Part shown: positions 1-6,457 of the stretch, in pieces
Position numbering within the stretch: position 1 is the stretch's first letter
Layout: every line of letters begins with the position of its first letter
DNA from: PALSA-1355 sp031400775
GTDB taxonomy: Bacteria > Planctomycetota > Planctomycetia > Pirellulales > PALSA-1355
Direction of reading: 5' to 3'
Assembly: GCA_031400775.1 (NCBI GenBank)
Contig: JANNQN010000170.1
Location: 1 to 10,159, forward strand
DNA length: 10,159 nt
The notes under the pieces: model-generated
What the model saw: the letters and a program-made list of their open reading frames with translations, nothing else
Databases searched by the model: none
Told to the model about the DNA's origin: nothing
Made by a program: the position numbers and the translations under genes

Positions 1-1
1 C

Positions 2-580
2 TTCAAACCGGGCGTCGCCATCCAGGTGTTGCGCGAGTGCCTCGCGGGGGTCGGCGCCCTACACCGCGAGGGTATCGTCCACGGCGACCTGAAGCCGTCG
101 AACATCATGCTCAAGCGGACCGGCAACGCCAAGATCATCGACATCGGCTCGGCCTTCGAGGTGATCAACGCGCCCGCGCAGCGCACTTGCACGCCGAGCT
201 ATGCCGCGCCCGAGGTGCTGGAAGGGGCCGAGTGTTCGGCCCGTTCGGATCTGGCCAGCCTGGGCTATGTCTTGATCGAGCTGTTGGCCGGGCGGCCGGC
301 ATTCGTGGGCCTCACGGCCTATCGCGATCTGCTCGAAGCCAAGCGGCTGTTGCCGCAGCGACTGCCGCAGATTCTGCCGCAAGAGGTGGTTTGCAACGAG
401 CTATTGATGAATTTCTGTCGCGGCCTGATCGCGCCCGATCCGATGCGCCGTTTCCCCAGCGCCGAGGCGGCCGATCTGGTCAAGGAAGGCGCGGCCAGCT
501 TCCAGCGGCAACTCATCAAGGGCGACCTGGCCAGCGAATACGAAAACGAGATTCGCGTCTGGCTGGAAGAGCTGGATTGA
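2..580 (+). CDS. Hanks-type Ser/Thr protein kinase, C-lobe only (5' end outside window)
   Basis: The reading frame is open from the left edge (first whole codon at base 2) to TGA at 578-580, so this is the 3' part of a longer gene. The visible 192 residues form a kinase C-lobe. There is a catalytic loop HGDLKPSN (bases 80-103), a magnesium-loop equivalent IIDIG, an activation-segment end SYAAPEVL, and the following SDLASLGYVLIELLAGRPAF helix. Two hallmarks deviate. The loop is HGD rather than HRD, making it a non-RD kinase, and DIG stands in place of DFG. The catalytic Asp and the Lys and Asn of the loop are kept, so activity is plausible. The tail after the kinase fold is short, acidic and without a membrane segment, which suggests a soluble C-terminus. 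The ATP-binding lobe and any N-terminal domain are not visible. It points towards the Gfo-like gene at 659-1678, and only 78 nt separate the two stop codons. Confidence 0.9.
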   Translation, partial: FKPGVAIQVLRECLAGVGALHREGIVHGDLKPSNIMLKRTGNAKIIDIGSAFEVINAPAQRTCTPSYAAPEVLEGAECSARSDLASLGYVLIELLAGRPAFVGLTAYRDLLEAKRLLPQRLPQILPQEVVCNELLMNFCRGLIAPDPMRRFPSAEAADLVKEGAASFQRQLIKGDLASEYENEIRVWLEELD

Positions 581-630
581 CCGCTTGCGGTTTAGCAGCG
601 ACATGGCCAGGCGAGCTAGCAGTGGCACTC

Positions 631-658
631 GGCGGAATTCGAGCGGCACCGCTCCGCC
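631..658. terminator. Bulged GC-rich stem-loop between convergent genes (possible bidirectional terminator)
   Basis: An inner stem GAGCG/CGCTC (641-645 with 650-654) sits inside an outer GGCG/CGCC pairing (631-634 with 655-658), with a bulge on the left arm. It fills the gap between the kinase stop at 580 and the Gfo-like stop at 661. There is no run of T on either side, so it is not a classical intrinsic terminator. Its position between two converging genes is the main argument. Confidence 0.25.
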
Positions 659-1678
659 CTATTCCAGATCGAGCTGGATCCGGCAGCCTTCGGCGTGACT
701 GCGGTGCGCTTGCTGCACGATGCTCATCGCTCGATAGGCGTCTTCCAGCCCGCTGGTGCTGCGGACCAGGCTGGTGACGGCGCGATGAAACTGCGAGAGC
801 ATCTGCTCACCGACCGGACGTTCGCTATCGAGCGACTCCATGTGCCGCCCCGCCTTGTCGAACCACACCAAGGTCGATGGCAAGTCGATGAAGGCGATGC
901 CCTCCTCGCAAGCCACCTGCAAGGCCGCCGGCGGGCGATAGGCCACGGCCTCGGGCCAGCAGGCCGGCATGTAGCGGCCCGAGCTGATCTGGGCCGTGAT
1001 CTTGGTGCCGGGCCCCGTCGGTCCGGAAAAGTCCAGGCTCATCATTTCGTAGTCGATTCGATCGGGCTCCGCCTGGGCGCAGTGCGTTAGCCCCAACACC
1101 GAGGTCGGCTCGCTGCCGGCCACATAGCGGCACCAATCGACCAGCTCGACCAGGTCGTGCGTTCGCGACACGGCCGTCTGCGCCGCGGTGCGCTGCCCGC
1201 CCGGGGATTCGGCCGGAGTGCGCTGATGGCAAAACATGAGTCGAGGGCTGGCCAGTTGCGTGGCGATCAGCTCCTTCAGCCGCAAGGTGGCCGGCGCCTG
1301 GCGGCGAGGAAACTCGGCCATGAATGCCACGCCCGAAGCTTCCACCCGCTGCTTAATCTGCCGGGCTTGTTCGGTGTCGAAGTCCAGCGCCGCGGCGCAA
1401 TACACGGCTTTGCCGGCATCGCAGGCCGCCAGGATCGGCAGCGCGCCGTACCACTGGCCCGATAGCACCAGCACGGCGTCGACGTCGTCGCGCTCGGCCA
1501 GGGCGCGAAACCCGTCGACGGCATCGGCCCCGAAGTCGCGGGCGCCGATCTCGGCCCGGTGCGCCACCGGCTCGCAAACCGCCCGCACCTCGAAGCGATC
1601 GCTCAGCGCGCGCAGAGCGGGACGGTGTCTGACTTCCCAGGCATTGCCCAATCCAACCAGGCCAACGCGTAACTTCAT
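659..1678 (-). CDS. Gfo/Idh/MocA-family oxidoreductase-like protein with degenerate EKP motif
   Basis: The 339-residue product has the family's N-terminal Rossmann fold: KLRVGLVGLGNAW at residues 2-14 is a GxGxxx dinucleotide loop. Further on are a CEP segment near 35-37 and an HDLVELVDW helix that matches the usual HxxD..xW region of the C-terminal domain. The family normally catalyses NAD(P)-dependent oxidation or reduction of sugars and related polyols. The normally near-invariant EKP, whose Lys takes part in cofactor and substrate handling, is here three alanines (residues 95-97 in VYCAAALDFD). The protein may therefore have lost or changed redox activity. I chose ATG at 1678 because the next residues begin the Rossmann strand directly. 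A GTG at 1720 would add 14 unlikely residues. Neither start has a good Shine-Dalgarno. The substrate cannot be inferred. It is transcribed away from the thioredoxin-like gene and converges on the kinase gene. Confidence 0.88.
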   Translation of the reverse strand: MKLRVGLVGLGNAWEVRHRPALRALSDRFEVRAVCEPVAHRAEIGARDFGADAVDGFRALAERDDVDAVLVLSGQWYGALPILAACDAGKAVYCAAALDFDTEQARQIKQRVEASGVAFMAEFPRRQAPATLRLKELIATQLASPRLMFCHQRTPAESPGGQRTAAQTAVSRTHDLVELVDWCRYVAGSEPTSVLGLTHCAQAEPDRIDYEMMSLDFSGPTGPGTKITAQISSGRYMPACWPEAVAYRPPAALQVACEEGIAFIDLPSTLVWFDKAGRHMESLDSERPVGEQMLSQFHRAVTSLVRSTSGLEDAYRAMSIVQQAHRSHAEGCRIQLDLE

Positions 1679-2140
1679 AAGATTGGCTTTGGAAAGCTGT
1701 TGCGGCAGCAGGCGCCCCACGAAGGAGCGCCTTAGAGGAGCGAGATCCTGCCGTCTAAGCCGTGTGATTATATCGAGCCGGCGAATTTACTCAACTATTT
1801 GGCAATTAACATCCTAGCCCGCCCGGGCCGTCCCGATTTCGGTCTCCTTGAACCACCAGATTTCCCACGGCGTGCGTCGCGTGCGACAAGTGGGCCCAGC
1901 TCCCGACCGACGGGGCGCGTTAAAGCCAGCTTATTTATGCTTGCATCTACAAATTACCCAGATAGACTGATTGCTCGTCTTCGGAACGCCCCCGCCGCAC
2001 TTGATTGCAACGAGGTCTGGAAAGGAAGCCGCCGCGACGCGTCAAGCACGTCACCCGAGCGGTCGTGGCTCGATCCTCTTTCCCCCGCCTTGTGCTCCCG
2101 CTTGCGGCGCTAGCGCGAATACCCGTTGGCGATCAGGAGG

Positions 2141-2156
2141 CGTGCCCTTTGGCACG
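2141..2156 (+). promoter_or_regulatory. Hairpin in the leader of the thioredoxin-like gene
   Basis: The arms CGTGCC and GGCACG pair perfectly (6 bp) around a CTTT loop. The hairpin ends 25 nt before the AAGGAG ribosome site and is followed by GTTTATC, a weak T-rich stretch. It could be a leader attenuator or terminator, or simply a stable 5'-UTR element. The sequence shows only the structure. Confidence 0.35.
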
Positions 2157-2181
2157 GTTTATCGTTCGTGTTCTCGAAATG

Positions 2182-2187
2182 AAGGAG
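2182..2187 (+). promoter_or_regulatory. Shine-Dalgarno AAGGAG that fixes a GTG start
   Basis: AAGGAG lies 7 nt before the GTG at 2195. It is the clearest ribosome site in the window. It decides for the GTG over the internal ATG at 2210, which would remove part of the hydrophobic N-terminus. Confidence 0.75.
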
Positions 2188-2194
2188 CGTCGCT

Positions 2195-2608
2195 GTGATT
2201 CAACTGACCATGAGCCTGCTGCTGCAAGCGGCGGCATTGACCGCTGTGGACCAAGACTACACCAAGGCCTATCAGGAGACCGCCGAGTCGGGGCGTCCTT
2301 TGGTCGTGCTCATCGGCGCCGACTGGTGCCCGGGCTGTCGGCAGATGAAATACTCGTCGATCCCGCAACTGGAGAAGTCGGGTGGACTGAGAAAAGTGGC
2401 GTTCGCCTACGTGAACACCGACCAGCAGAGCGAACTGGCCGGCAAGCTCATGAAGGGCAGCTCGATCCCGCAACTGGTCATGTACCGCAAGGCGGGCGAG
2501 AAATGGGAGCGCCAGCAACTGACCGGCGCTCAGAGCGCCAGCGCCATCCAGGCCTTCCTGAATCAGGGTCTCGAAGCCCCTGCCTCCGATTTGAGCAGCC
2601 GCGAGTAG
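2195..2608 (+). CDS. Thioredoxin-fold protein with CPGC motif, probably exported
   Basis: The 137-residue product has a thioredoxin fold. PLVVLIGADWCPGCRQM (residues 35-51) gives the strand and the redox-active C45-P-G-C48. SIPQLVMY places the cis-proline at P92 opposite the active site. The first ~18 residues are hydrophobic (MSLLLQAAALTAV) and may be a signal peptide or anchor, though there is no positive charge before them and no clear cleavage site. The likely role is a thiol-disulfide oxidoreductase or disulfide reductase of the cell envelope; the partner is unknown. The GTG start is fixed by AAGGAG 7 nt upstream. One oddity is that SSIPQL occurs twice (54-59 and 89-94), encoded by an identical 16-nt stretch 105 nt apart. 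The gene stands alone, with a long leader upstream and a palindrome block downstream. Confidence 0.88.
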   Translation: MIQLTMSLLLQAAALTAVDQDYTKAYQETAESGRPLVVLIGADWCPGCRQMKYSSIPQLEKSGGLRKVAFAYVNTDQQSELAGKLMKGSSIPQLVMYRKAGEKWERQQLTGAQSASAIQAFLNQGLEAPASDLSSRE

Positions 2609-2665
2609 GTAAGAGAATCACCAATCGCTGCCGTGCCTTCCGCAGCCGCAACGCGGCGAAATGTG

Positions 2666-2690
2666 ATAGCCAGGGGCGTTAAGCCCCTGG
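2666..2690 (+). repeat. REP-like palindrome, ATAG head (unit A)
   Basis: The head ATAG (2666-2669) is followed directly by a perfect 8-bp stem, CCAGGGGC (2670-2677) with GCCCCTGG (2683-2690), and a 5-nt loop. Read on the opposite strand it ends in CTGGCTATCACA, almost the same as the end of unit D at 2859-2886. A and D are therefore inverted copies of one element with slightly different stems. Confidence 0.75.
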
Positions 2691-2719
2691 AATCAACGGC
2701 AACGAAAACCCAATGTAAA

Positions 2720-2743
2720 AGCCCCAGCGGGGCGGCGCTGAAA
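2720..2743 (+). repeat. Palindrome AGCCCC..GGGGC plus CTGAAA (unit B)
   Basis: GCCCC (2721-2725) pairs with GGGGC (2729-2733) around AGC and is followed by CTGAAA at 2738-2743. Unit C carries the same parts on the opposite strand. B lies inside the A/D pair. Confidence 0.65.
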
Positions 2744-2795
2744 CCGCGATGCATCGGTAGCAAGGCGAACGATTGAGGCATTTCCTGACCTCCCA

Positions 2796-2818
2796 TTTCA
2801 GAGCGCCCCGTTGGGGCT
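2796..2818 (-). repeat. Inverted copy of unit B (unit C)
   Basis: On the minus strand this reads AGCCCC, AAC, GGGGCG, then CTGAAA. It matches unit B except for one loop base and a few bases between the stem and CTGAAA. B and C form the inner arm pair of the nested inverted repeat. Confidence 0.65.
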
Positions 2819-2858
2819 TCCTGGGATGTTTTGGAGGTTTGGCGATGCCCGACCGTTT

Positions 2859-2881
2859 CCAGGGACGATGTCCCTGGCTAT
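2859..2881 (-). repeat. REP-like palindrome, ATAG head (unit D, inverted relative to A)
   Basis: On the minus strand the head ATAG (2881-2878) precedes a perfect 8-bp stem, CCAGGGAC with GTCCCTGG, around a 3-nt loop. Compared with unit A the stem has one base-pair change made on both arms (G:C to A:T), i.e. a compensated change that keeps the hairpin. Confidence 0.75.
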
Positions 2882-2885
2882 CGCA

Positions 2886-2908
2886 GTTGGGGCCTTTGGC
2901 CCACCAAC
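2886..2908. repeat. Imperfect hairpin GTTGG..GGCC / GGCC..CCAAC
   Basis: GTTGG plus GGCC on the left arm pairs with GGCC and CCAAC on the right arm around a TTT loop, leaving a 2-nt bulge on the right. It links unit D to the palindrome at 2904-2925 and shares a few bases with that palindrome's stem. Confidence 0.5.
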
Positions 2909-2925
2909 GGTAACACCGTGGCTAC
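2904..2925 (-). repeat. REP-like palindrome, GTAG head, overlapping the Gfo stop codon
   Basis: On the minus strand the head GTAG (2925-2922) precedes CCACGGT, which pairs with ACCG and TGG around GTT, leaving one bulged T. The TAG of the head is the stop codon (2924-2922) of the Gfo/Idh/MocA gene. The unit therefore abuts or has invaded the 3' end of that gene, and it may also act as a 3' stabilising hairpin for the mRNA. Confidence 0.65.
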
Positions 2926-4025
2926 AACCTCGTCAGCGGGTTTTGCCGATTCTTGAGCGGCAGTTCGACCGGCTTGCCGAGGCGTTGCGATTCGAACACT
3001 GCCGCGATCATCTCGACGGCCGCCCGGGCGTCGTAAATACTCCCCTCGGGCTGGCGATTCTCGTGGATGGCTTTGAGCAGTTCGAGCACTCCCTGGCGAT
3101 TGCCGGAGTGATCCTTGCCATCGGTAAGCGGTTCGGGCTTGCCGAGTCCGGCGCTCATGACCGTTTCCCATTTCGCGCCGCTAAGGCCCGGCGACCAACT
3201 CGAATCGGCCAGGTACTTGACGCTCGGCAAATATCCGGTCGTGATTTCCAAAATGCCCTCGGAGCCGAATATCTGCAGGGCGAAGCGGGGCCGCTTGCCG
3301 GAAGTGCCGCGGTGCGAGGCAAAATAGGCCGTCGTGGCGCCACCCAGTCCGTACATCGCGTTGATGGCGTCGCCAGCCAAGGGGCCGATGCCCTCGTTGC
3401 CATCGACAATGTCGGCCTTGGCGATCGGTCGCCCGCCTTTCAGAACCCGGCCAAAACACCAGGTCGGGTCGCCGCCCAGCAGGCGAATCAGATCCATGAT
3501 GTGCGTGCCCAGCACCCACAAGTCCTCGCCGCCACCCCGCGTGGGGTCTTCCTTGCCCCGGCCGCGAAACTCGAGCACGCGGCCAATCTTGTTCGCGGCC
3601 AGCATTTCTTTGACGACCGGAATTCGCGGGCTGTGCCGCGTGGTATGGGCGATCGCCAGCTTGGCGTGGGTGCGCTCGCAGGTGGCGACCATCTCGTCGG
3701 CTTCGGCCAGATCGCGGCAGAGCGGTTTTTCCAGATAGATGTGAATGCCCCGGCCGGCCGTTTCCACGACGATGTCGCGGTGCGCGTCGAGCCAGCGGGC
3801 GCCGATGCTGACCACGTCCGGCTTCACCGTGTCGAGCATCTGCCGGTAGTCGGCAAAGGCCTTGTCGACTTTCAGTTTCTTGGCGGTGGCGGCCAGTCCC
3901 GTTTTGTTGTCGTCGGCCACGGCGACCAATTGCACGCCGGGCAAATCGGTCCAGACTTCGTCGAGCCCGTGCCCGTAATCGCCCCGTCCGGTCCGCCCGA
4001 TGACCGCTGCCCGCAACGTTTCCAT
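2922..4025 (-). CDS. Gfo/Idh/MocA-family NAD(P)-dependent oxidoreductase
   Basis: The 367-residue product is a complete member of the family. The Rossmann strand is RAAVIGRTGRGDYGHG (residues 5-20), with an acidic strand end VAVADDN at 34-40 for the cofactor ribose. YLEKPLC has the canonical EKP at 99-101, and GTHIMDLIRLLGG (173-185) gives the catalytic-region HxxD. Such enzymes oxidise or reduce sugars, inositols or related compounds with NAD(P); the substrate here is unknown. There is no signal peptide, so it is probably cytoplasmic. ATG at 4025 was chosen because the nucleotide-binding strand starts at once. An in-frame start at 4097 would add 24 residues of unlike composition. The TAG stop is part of a REP-like palindrome. 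It lies 137 nt downstream of the sigma-54 regulator gene on the same strand. Co-transcription is possible but not shown. Confidence 0.93.
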   Translation of the reverse strand: METLRAAVIGRTGRGDYGHGLDEVWTDLPGVQLVAVADDNKTGLAATAKKLKVDKAFADYRQMLDTVKPDVVSIGARWLDAHRDIVVETAGRGIHIYLEKPLCRDLAEADEMVATCERTHAKLAIAHTTRHSPRIPVVKEMLAANKIGRVLEFRGRGKEDPTRGGGEDLWVLGTHIMDLIRLLGGDPTWCFGRVLKGGRPIAKADIVDGNEGIGPLAGDAINAMYGLGGATTAYFASHRGTSGKRPRFALQIFGSEGILEITTGYLPSVKYLADSSWSPGLSGAKWETVMSAGLGKPEPLTDGKDHSGNRQGVLELLKAIHENRQPEGSIYDARAAVEMIAAVFESQRLGKPVELPLKNRQNPLTRL

Positions 4026-4162
4026 AATCCGGCTCGCCAAGGACAAAAACTGCGAAGGGTCGAATCTCCGCAGGCGCAACGTGACGCACTTTGGCACACC
4101 TTGGGCGGAGTGCGGCTAGTGTACCTGATCGAAAGCCGCCGGGCGACCAATTGGCCGATGAT

Positions 4163-6193
4163 TTACGGGGCGGCTTTGCGCCGCTCTTCGATCAGCTCGT
4201 AGCGGCGGATTTTGCGGTCCAGCGTGGTCCGCTCAATGCCCAATAGCGCCGCCGTCTGGCTCTTGTTCCAGTTGGTCGACACGAGCGTCGCCAGGATGTG
4301 CTGCCGTTCCATGTCGGCAAGCGAGGCGGGGCGAAATGCCTGCTGCTGCGGCAAGATCAGGTCGCCCGTGTCGCCGGCGGTGGAAAGTTGCGACAGCGTG
4401 AGATCGTCCTGCTCGATGAATTCGCCCCGCGCGAGCACGACGGCCCGCTCCACGACGTTCTTCAATTCACGCACGTTGCCCGGCCAACGATATTTGCGCA
4501 TTAGCTCCATGGCCGGCGGCGTGAATCCGCGCAGCTTGCGGCCGGTTTCGGCATTGAAACGTTGCAGGAAGTAATGGGCCAGCTCTGGAATGTCGTCGGC
4601 CCGCTTGCGCAATGGCGGCACGAGGATCTCCAGCACGCGCAAGCGGAAGTACAGGTCGCGGCGGAAGCGGCCCTCAGAGACGTCTCGCTCCAGGTCGCGG
4701 TTCGTGGCCGCGATTACGCGAACGTCGACCTTCACGGTTTCGGTGCCGCCGACGCGCTCAAACGGATGACCTTCCAGCACGCGCAGGAACTTGGCCTGGA
4801 TGGCTGGGCTCATCTCGCCGATTTCATCGAGCATCAACGTGCCGCCGTGCGAGGCTTCGAACTTGCCGATCTTGCGTTGTGTCGCGCCGGTAAAAGCCCC
4901 CTGCTCGTGGCCGAATAGTTCACTGGCCAGCAGGCTACGCGACAAGGCTGCGCAGTTAAGGCACACGAACGGTCCCTTGCGGCGCGGACTGGAGTAGTGC
5001 GCCGCCCTGGCCACTAGTTCCTTGCCTACGCCGCTTTCGCCGCGGATCAAGACCGTGGCCCGGCTGGGGGCGGCGCGGGCGATCTCCTGAGCCACCTTGG
5101 CCATCGCGATGCTGCCGCCGACGATTTCGCTTTGCACGCCCAACTGCTCGCGCAGTTGCAGGTTCTCGTCGCGGATCTGATTGAGATTTTCGGCCAGTTC
5201 CTGGCGCCGGCTGAGATTGTCCAAAGCAACGGCCACCGTGTCGGCCACGGCCAGCGTGAATTCCAGATCGTCGGGGTCGGGCACGCGCTCGTCGTTCGTC
5301 GAGTACATGTGCAAAAGCCCCAACAGCCGCTTGCCGCGGCGAATCGGGGCGCAAATCACGCTCGTCGCGTCGACCACGCCCTTGCTGTCGCGGCTGCCTA
5401 GCGTGCTGTCTCCCATCACGTTGCGCGCGAGAACCGCCTCGCCCTCCCGCAATACGGTCGCGGCCAGCACGCTCGACACGCGATGATACGGCAGAAGCGA
5501 GTCGGTGCGCGCGGCCACCATTTCCAAGTCGCCCGCGATCGGGTCGCCCTCGTAGTGCCGCGGCAACGCCAGCACAGCTCCGGCGTCGACCTGCGTGGCC
5601 TCGAACAATCCGGCCAGTGCCAGATCGGCGATCGTGATAATGTCGGGCGCCTGAGCCAACTCGAAGGCCAGCCGGCACAGACTGGCCGCGGCTCGGCCCA
5701 GCTTCGGCAGCGCCGTTTCGTCGGGCTCCTGCGGTTCGAGAAACTTTGTCTGGCCGCGGCGGTGTGTGATCGTGGCCGGTTCGTGGATCGACAGCACGCT
5801 CGAGTCGTCGACCGACATCGGTGCGTTGAACGTCTCGTCGTTGAGGACGTCGGCGCTGCCCACCACCGGGTTATTGGTTTCGGTAAACGCCTTCGACAGA
5901 TCGTGGACGAAACGCAATTGCGATTGGCCGATGCGAATGATCTCGCCGGCCTCGAGCAGGTGGTCGCCTCGCACGCGCGCCGGCCCGATGACCGTGCCAT
6001 TGCGGCTATCGAGGTCGCGGAGGATCCACTGGTCTTCGGAGAAAAAGATCTCGGCGTGGCAGCGACTGCAGCGTTCGTCCTTAATCACGATCTGGTTCGT
6101 CGGCGCGCGGCCGATCGTAACGGCCTGGCCCGGAACCAGCCGAAACACGTCCGCCCATTTCGAGCCTTCACGAATGACCAGGTACGCAAGCAT
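4163..6193 (-). CDS. Sigma-54-dependent transcriptional activator, FHA-GAF-AAA+-Fis
   Basis: This 676-residue regulator has four recognisable parts. Residues 1-100 form an FHA domain: TIGRAPTNQIVIKD, then SRCHAE and SRNGT, the usual Gly-Arg, Ser..His and Asn-Gly landmarks for phosphothreonine binding. About 165-335 is a GAF-like sensor (ICAPIRRGKRLLGLLHMYS), followed by a charged helical linker. The AAA+ domain has Walker A GESGVGKE (385-392), GAFTGA (432-437), which contacts sigma-54, and Walker B LMLDE with D456-E457. The last ~36 residues hold a Fis-type helix-turn-helix (NKSQTAALLGIERTTLDRK). It should bind upstream DNA and open sigma-54 promoters when its FHA or GAF domain receives a signal. 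There is no receiver domain. I prefer ATG at 6193 because the FHA fold begins with MLAYLVIREGSKW; ATG at 6226 would add 11 residues. Targets are unknown, and I found no convincing -24/-12 site in the gaps of this window. Confidence 0.94.
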   Translation of the reverse strand: MLAYLVIREGSKWADVFRLVPGQAVTIGRAPTNQIVIKDERCSRCHAEIFFSEDQWILRDLDSRNGTVIGPARVRGDHLLEAGEIIRIGQSQLRFVHDLSKAFTETNNPVVGSADVLNDETFNAPMSVDDSSVLSIHEPATITHRRGQTKFLEPQEPDETALPKLGRAAASLCRLAFELAQAPDIITIADLALAGLFEATQVDAGAVLALPRHYEGDPIAGDLEMVAARTDSLLPYHRVSSVLAATVLREGEAVLARNVMGDSTLGSRDSKGVVDATSVICAPIRRGKRLLGLLHMYSTNDERVPDPDDLEFTLAVADTVAVALDNLSRRQELAENLNQIRDENLQLREQLGVQSEIVGGSIAMAKVAQEIARAAPSRATVLIRGESGVGKELVARAAHYSSPRRKGPFVCLNCAALSRSLLASELFGHEQGAFTGATQRKIGKFEASHGGTLMLDEIGEMSPAIQAKFLRVLEGHPFERVGGTETVKVDVRVIAATNRDLERDVSEGRFRRDLYFRLRVLEILVPPLRKRADDIPELAHYFLQRFNAETGRKLRGFTPPAMELMRKYRWPGNVRELKNVVERAVVLARGEFIEQDDLTLSQLSTAGDTGDLILPQQQAFRPASLADMERQHILATLVSTNWNKSQTAALLGIERTTLDRKIRRYELIEERRKAAP

Positions 6194-6390
6194 CGGCCGC
6201 GATCTCTCGAGAGCGCAAACTCCCATCCGGAACCGGCTCGATTGGGTTGCCGGACCGTCGGGGGGGCGAAGAAGTGTGGTAGTGAAAAGCGCTTACTCCA
6301 CCTTATCGTTGCGCTGGGGCTGGCCGCAAGATGCCCAGGTTCCCGGATTTGCTTACTCTGTGCTCCAAATCGCCGTCGTGTGCCAGTAAT

Positions 6391-6420
6391 GCGGGAAAAA
6401 CCGCTTCCGGTCGCCCGGAA
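6391..6420 (-). terminator. Possible intrinsic terminator downstream of maf
   Basis: Read on the minus strand, some 37 nt after the maf stop, TTCCGG pairs perfectly with CCGGAA (6415-6420 with 6405-6410) around a 4-nt loop. It is followed by GCGG and then five T (6400-6396). The four bases between stem and T-run weaken the case. The 6194-6457 gap holds nothing else I can name apart from two G-runs. Confidence 0.4.
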
Positions 6421-6457
6421 CTAGGGGGGGCGGAGTGAAAGTTCGATCGGGGCCGAT

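Larger units (their letters stand above)
1679..2194. other. Divergent intergenic region, no credible gene
   Basis: These 516 nt separate the starts of the Gfo-like gene (-) and the thioredoxin-like gene (+). Small open frames exist, but they show no recognisable domain, no ribosome site and a shadow-like composition rich in Arg, Ser and Pro. The part around 1780-1990 is visibly richer in A+T than the flanking genes, as expected of a promoter region, but I could not define a convincing -35/-10 pair. Structured bits include an imperfect hairpin at 1864-1894 (CCCAC/GTGGG outside, GTCGC/GCGAC inside), a 10-bp palindrome at 2107-2116, and a perfect hairpin at 2141-2156 that has its own entry. Confidence 0.6.

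Noticed and set aside
1799..2113. Possible small gene in the divergent gap
   Set aside because: There is no Shine-Dalgarno and no recognisable protein feature, and the stretch looks like promoter or leader DNA.
2149..2166. TGGCACG resembling the -24 element of a sigma-54 promoter before the thioredoxin-like gene
   Set aside because: At the required spacing the -12 GC is CG, so the site fails; the TGGCACG is part of the hairpin arm.
2005..2682. 225-codon plus-strand open frame
   Set aside because: It overlaps the thioredoxin-like gene in another frame, is Arg-rich, and has no ribosome site or domain.
2666..2925. CRISPR array
   Set aside because: The repeats are inverted, of different sequence and irregularly spaced, with no uniform direct repeats or cas genes.
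2811..4202. 463-codon plus-strand open frame
   Set aside because: It lies antisense over the Gfo/Idh/MocA gene, has no domain, and its residue composition is that of the reverse complement of a GC-rich gene.
5483..6424. 313-codon plus-strand open frame
   Set aside because: It is antisense to the FHA-GAF part of the sigma-54 regulator and shows no motif.
6245..6435. Two runs of seven or so G (near 6260 and 6425) as a G-quadruplex
   Set aside because: They are single isolated runs far apart, not four closely spaced G-tracts.
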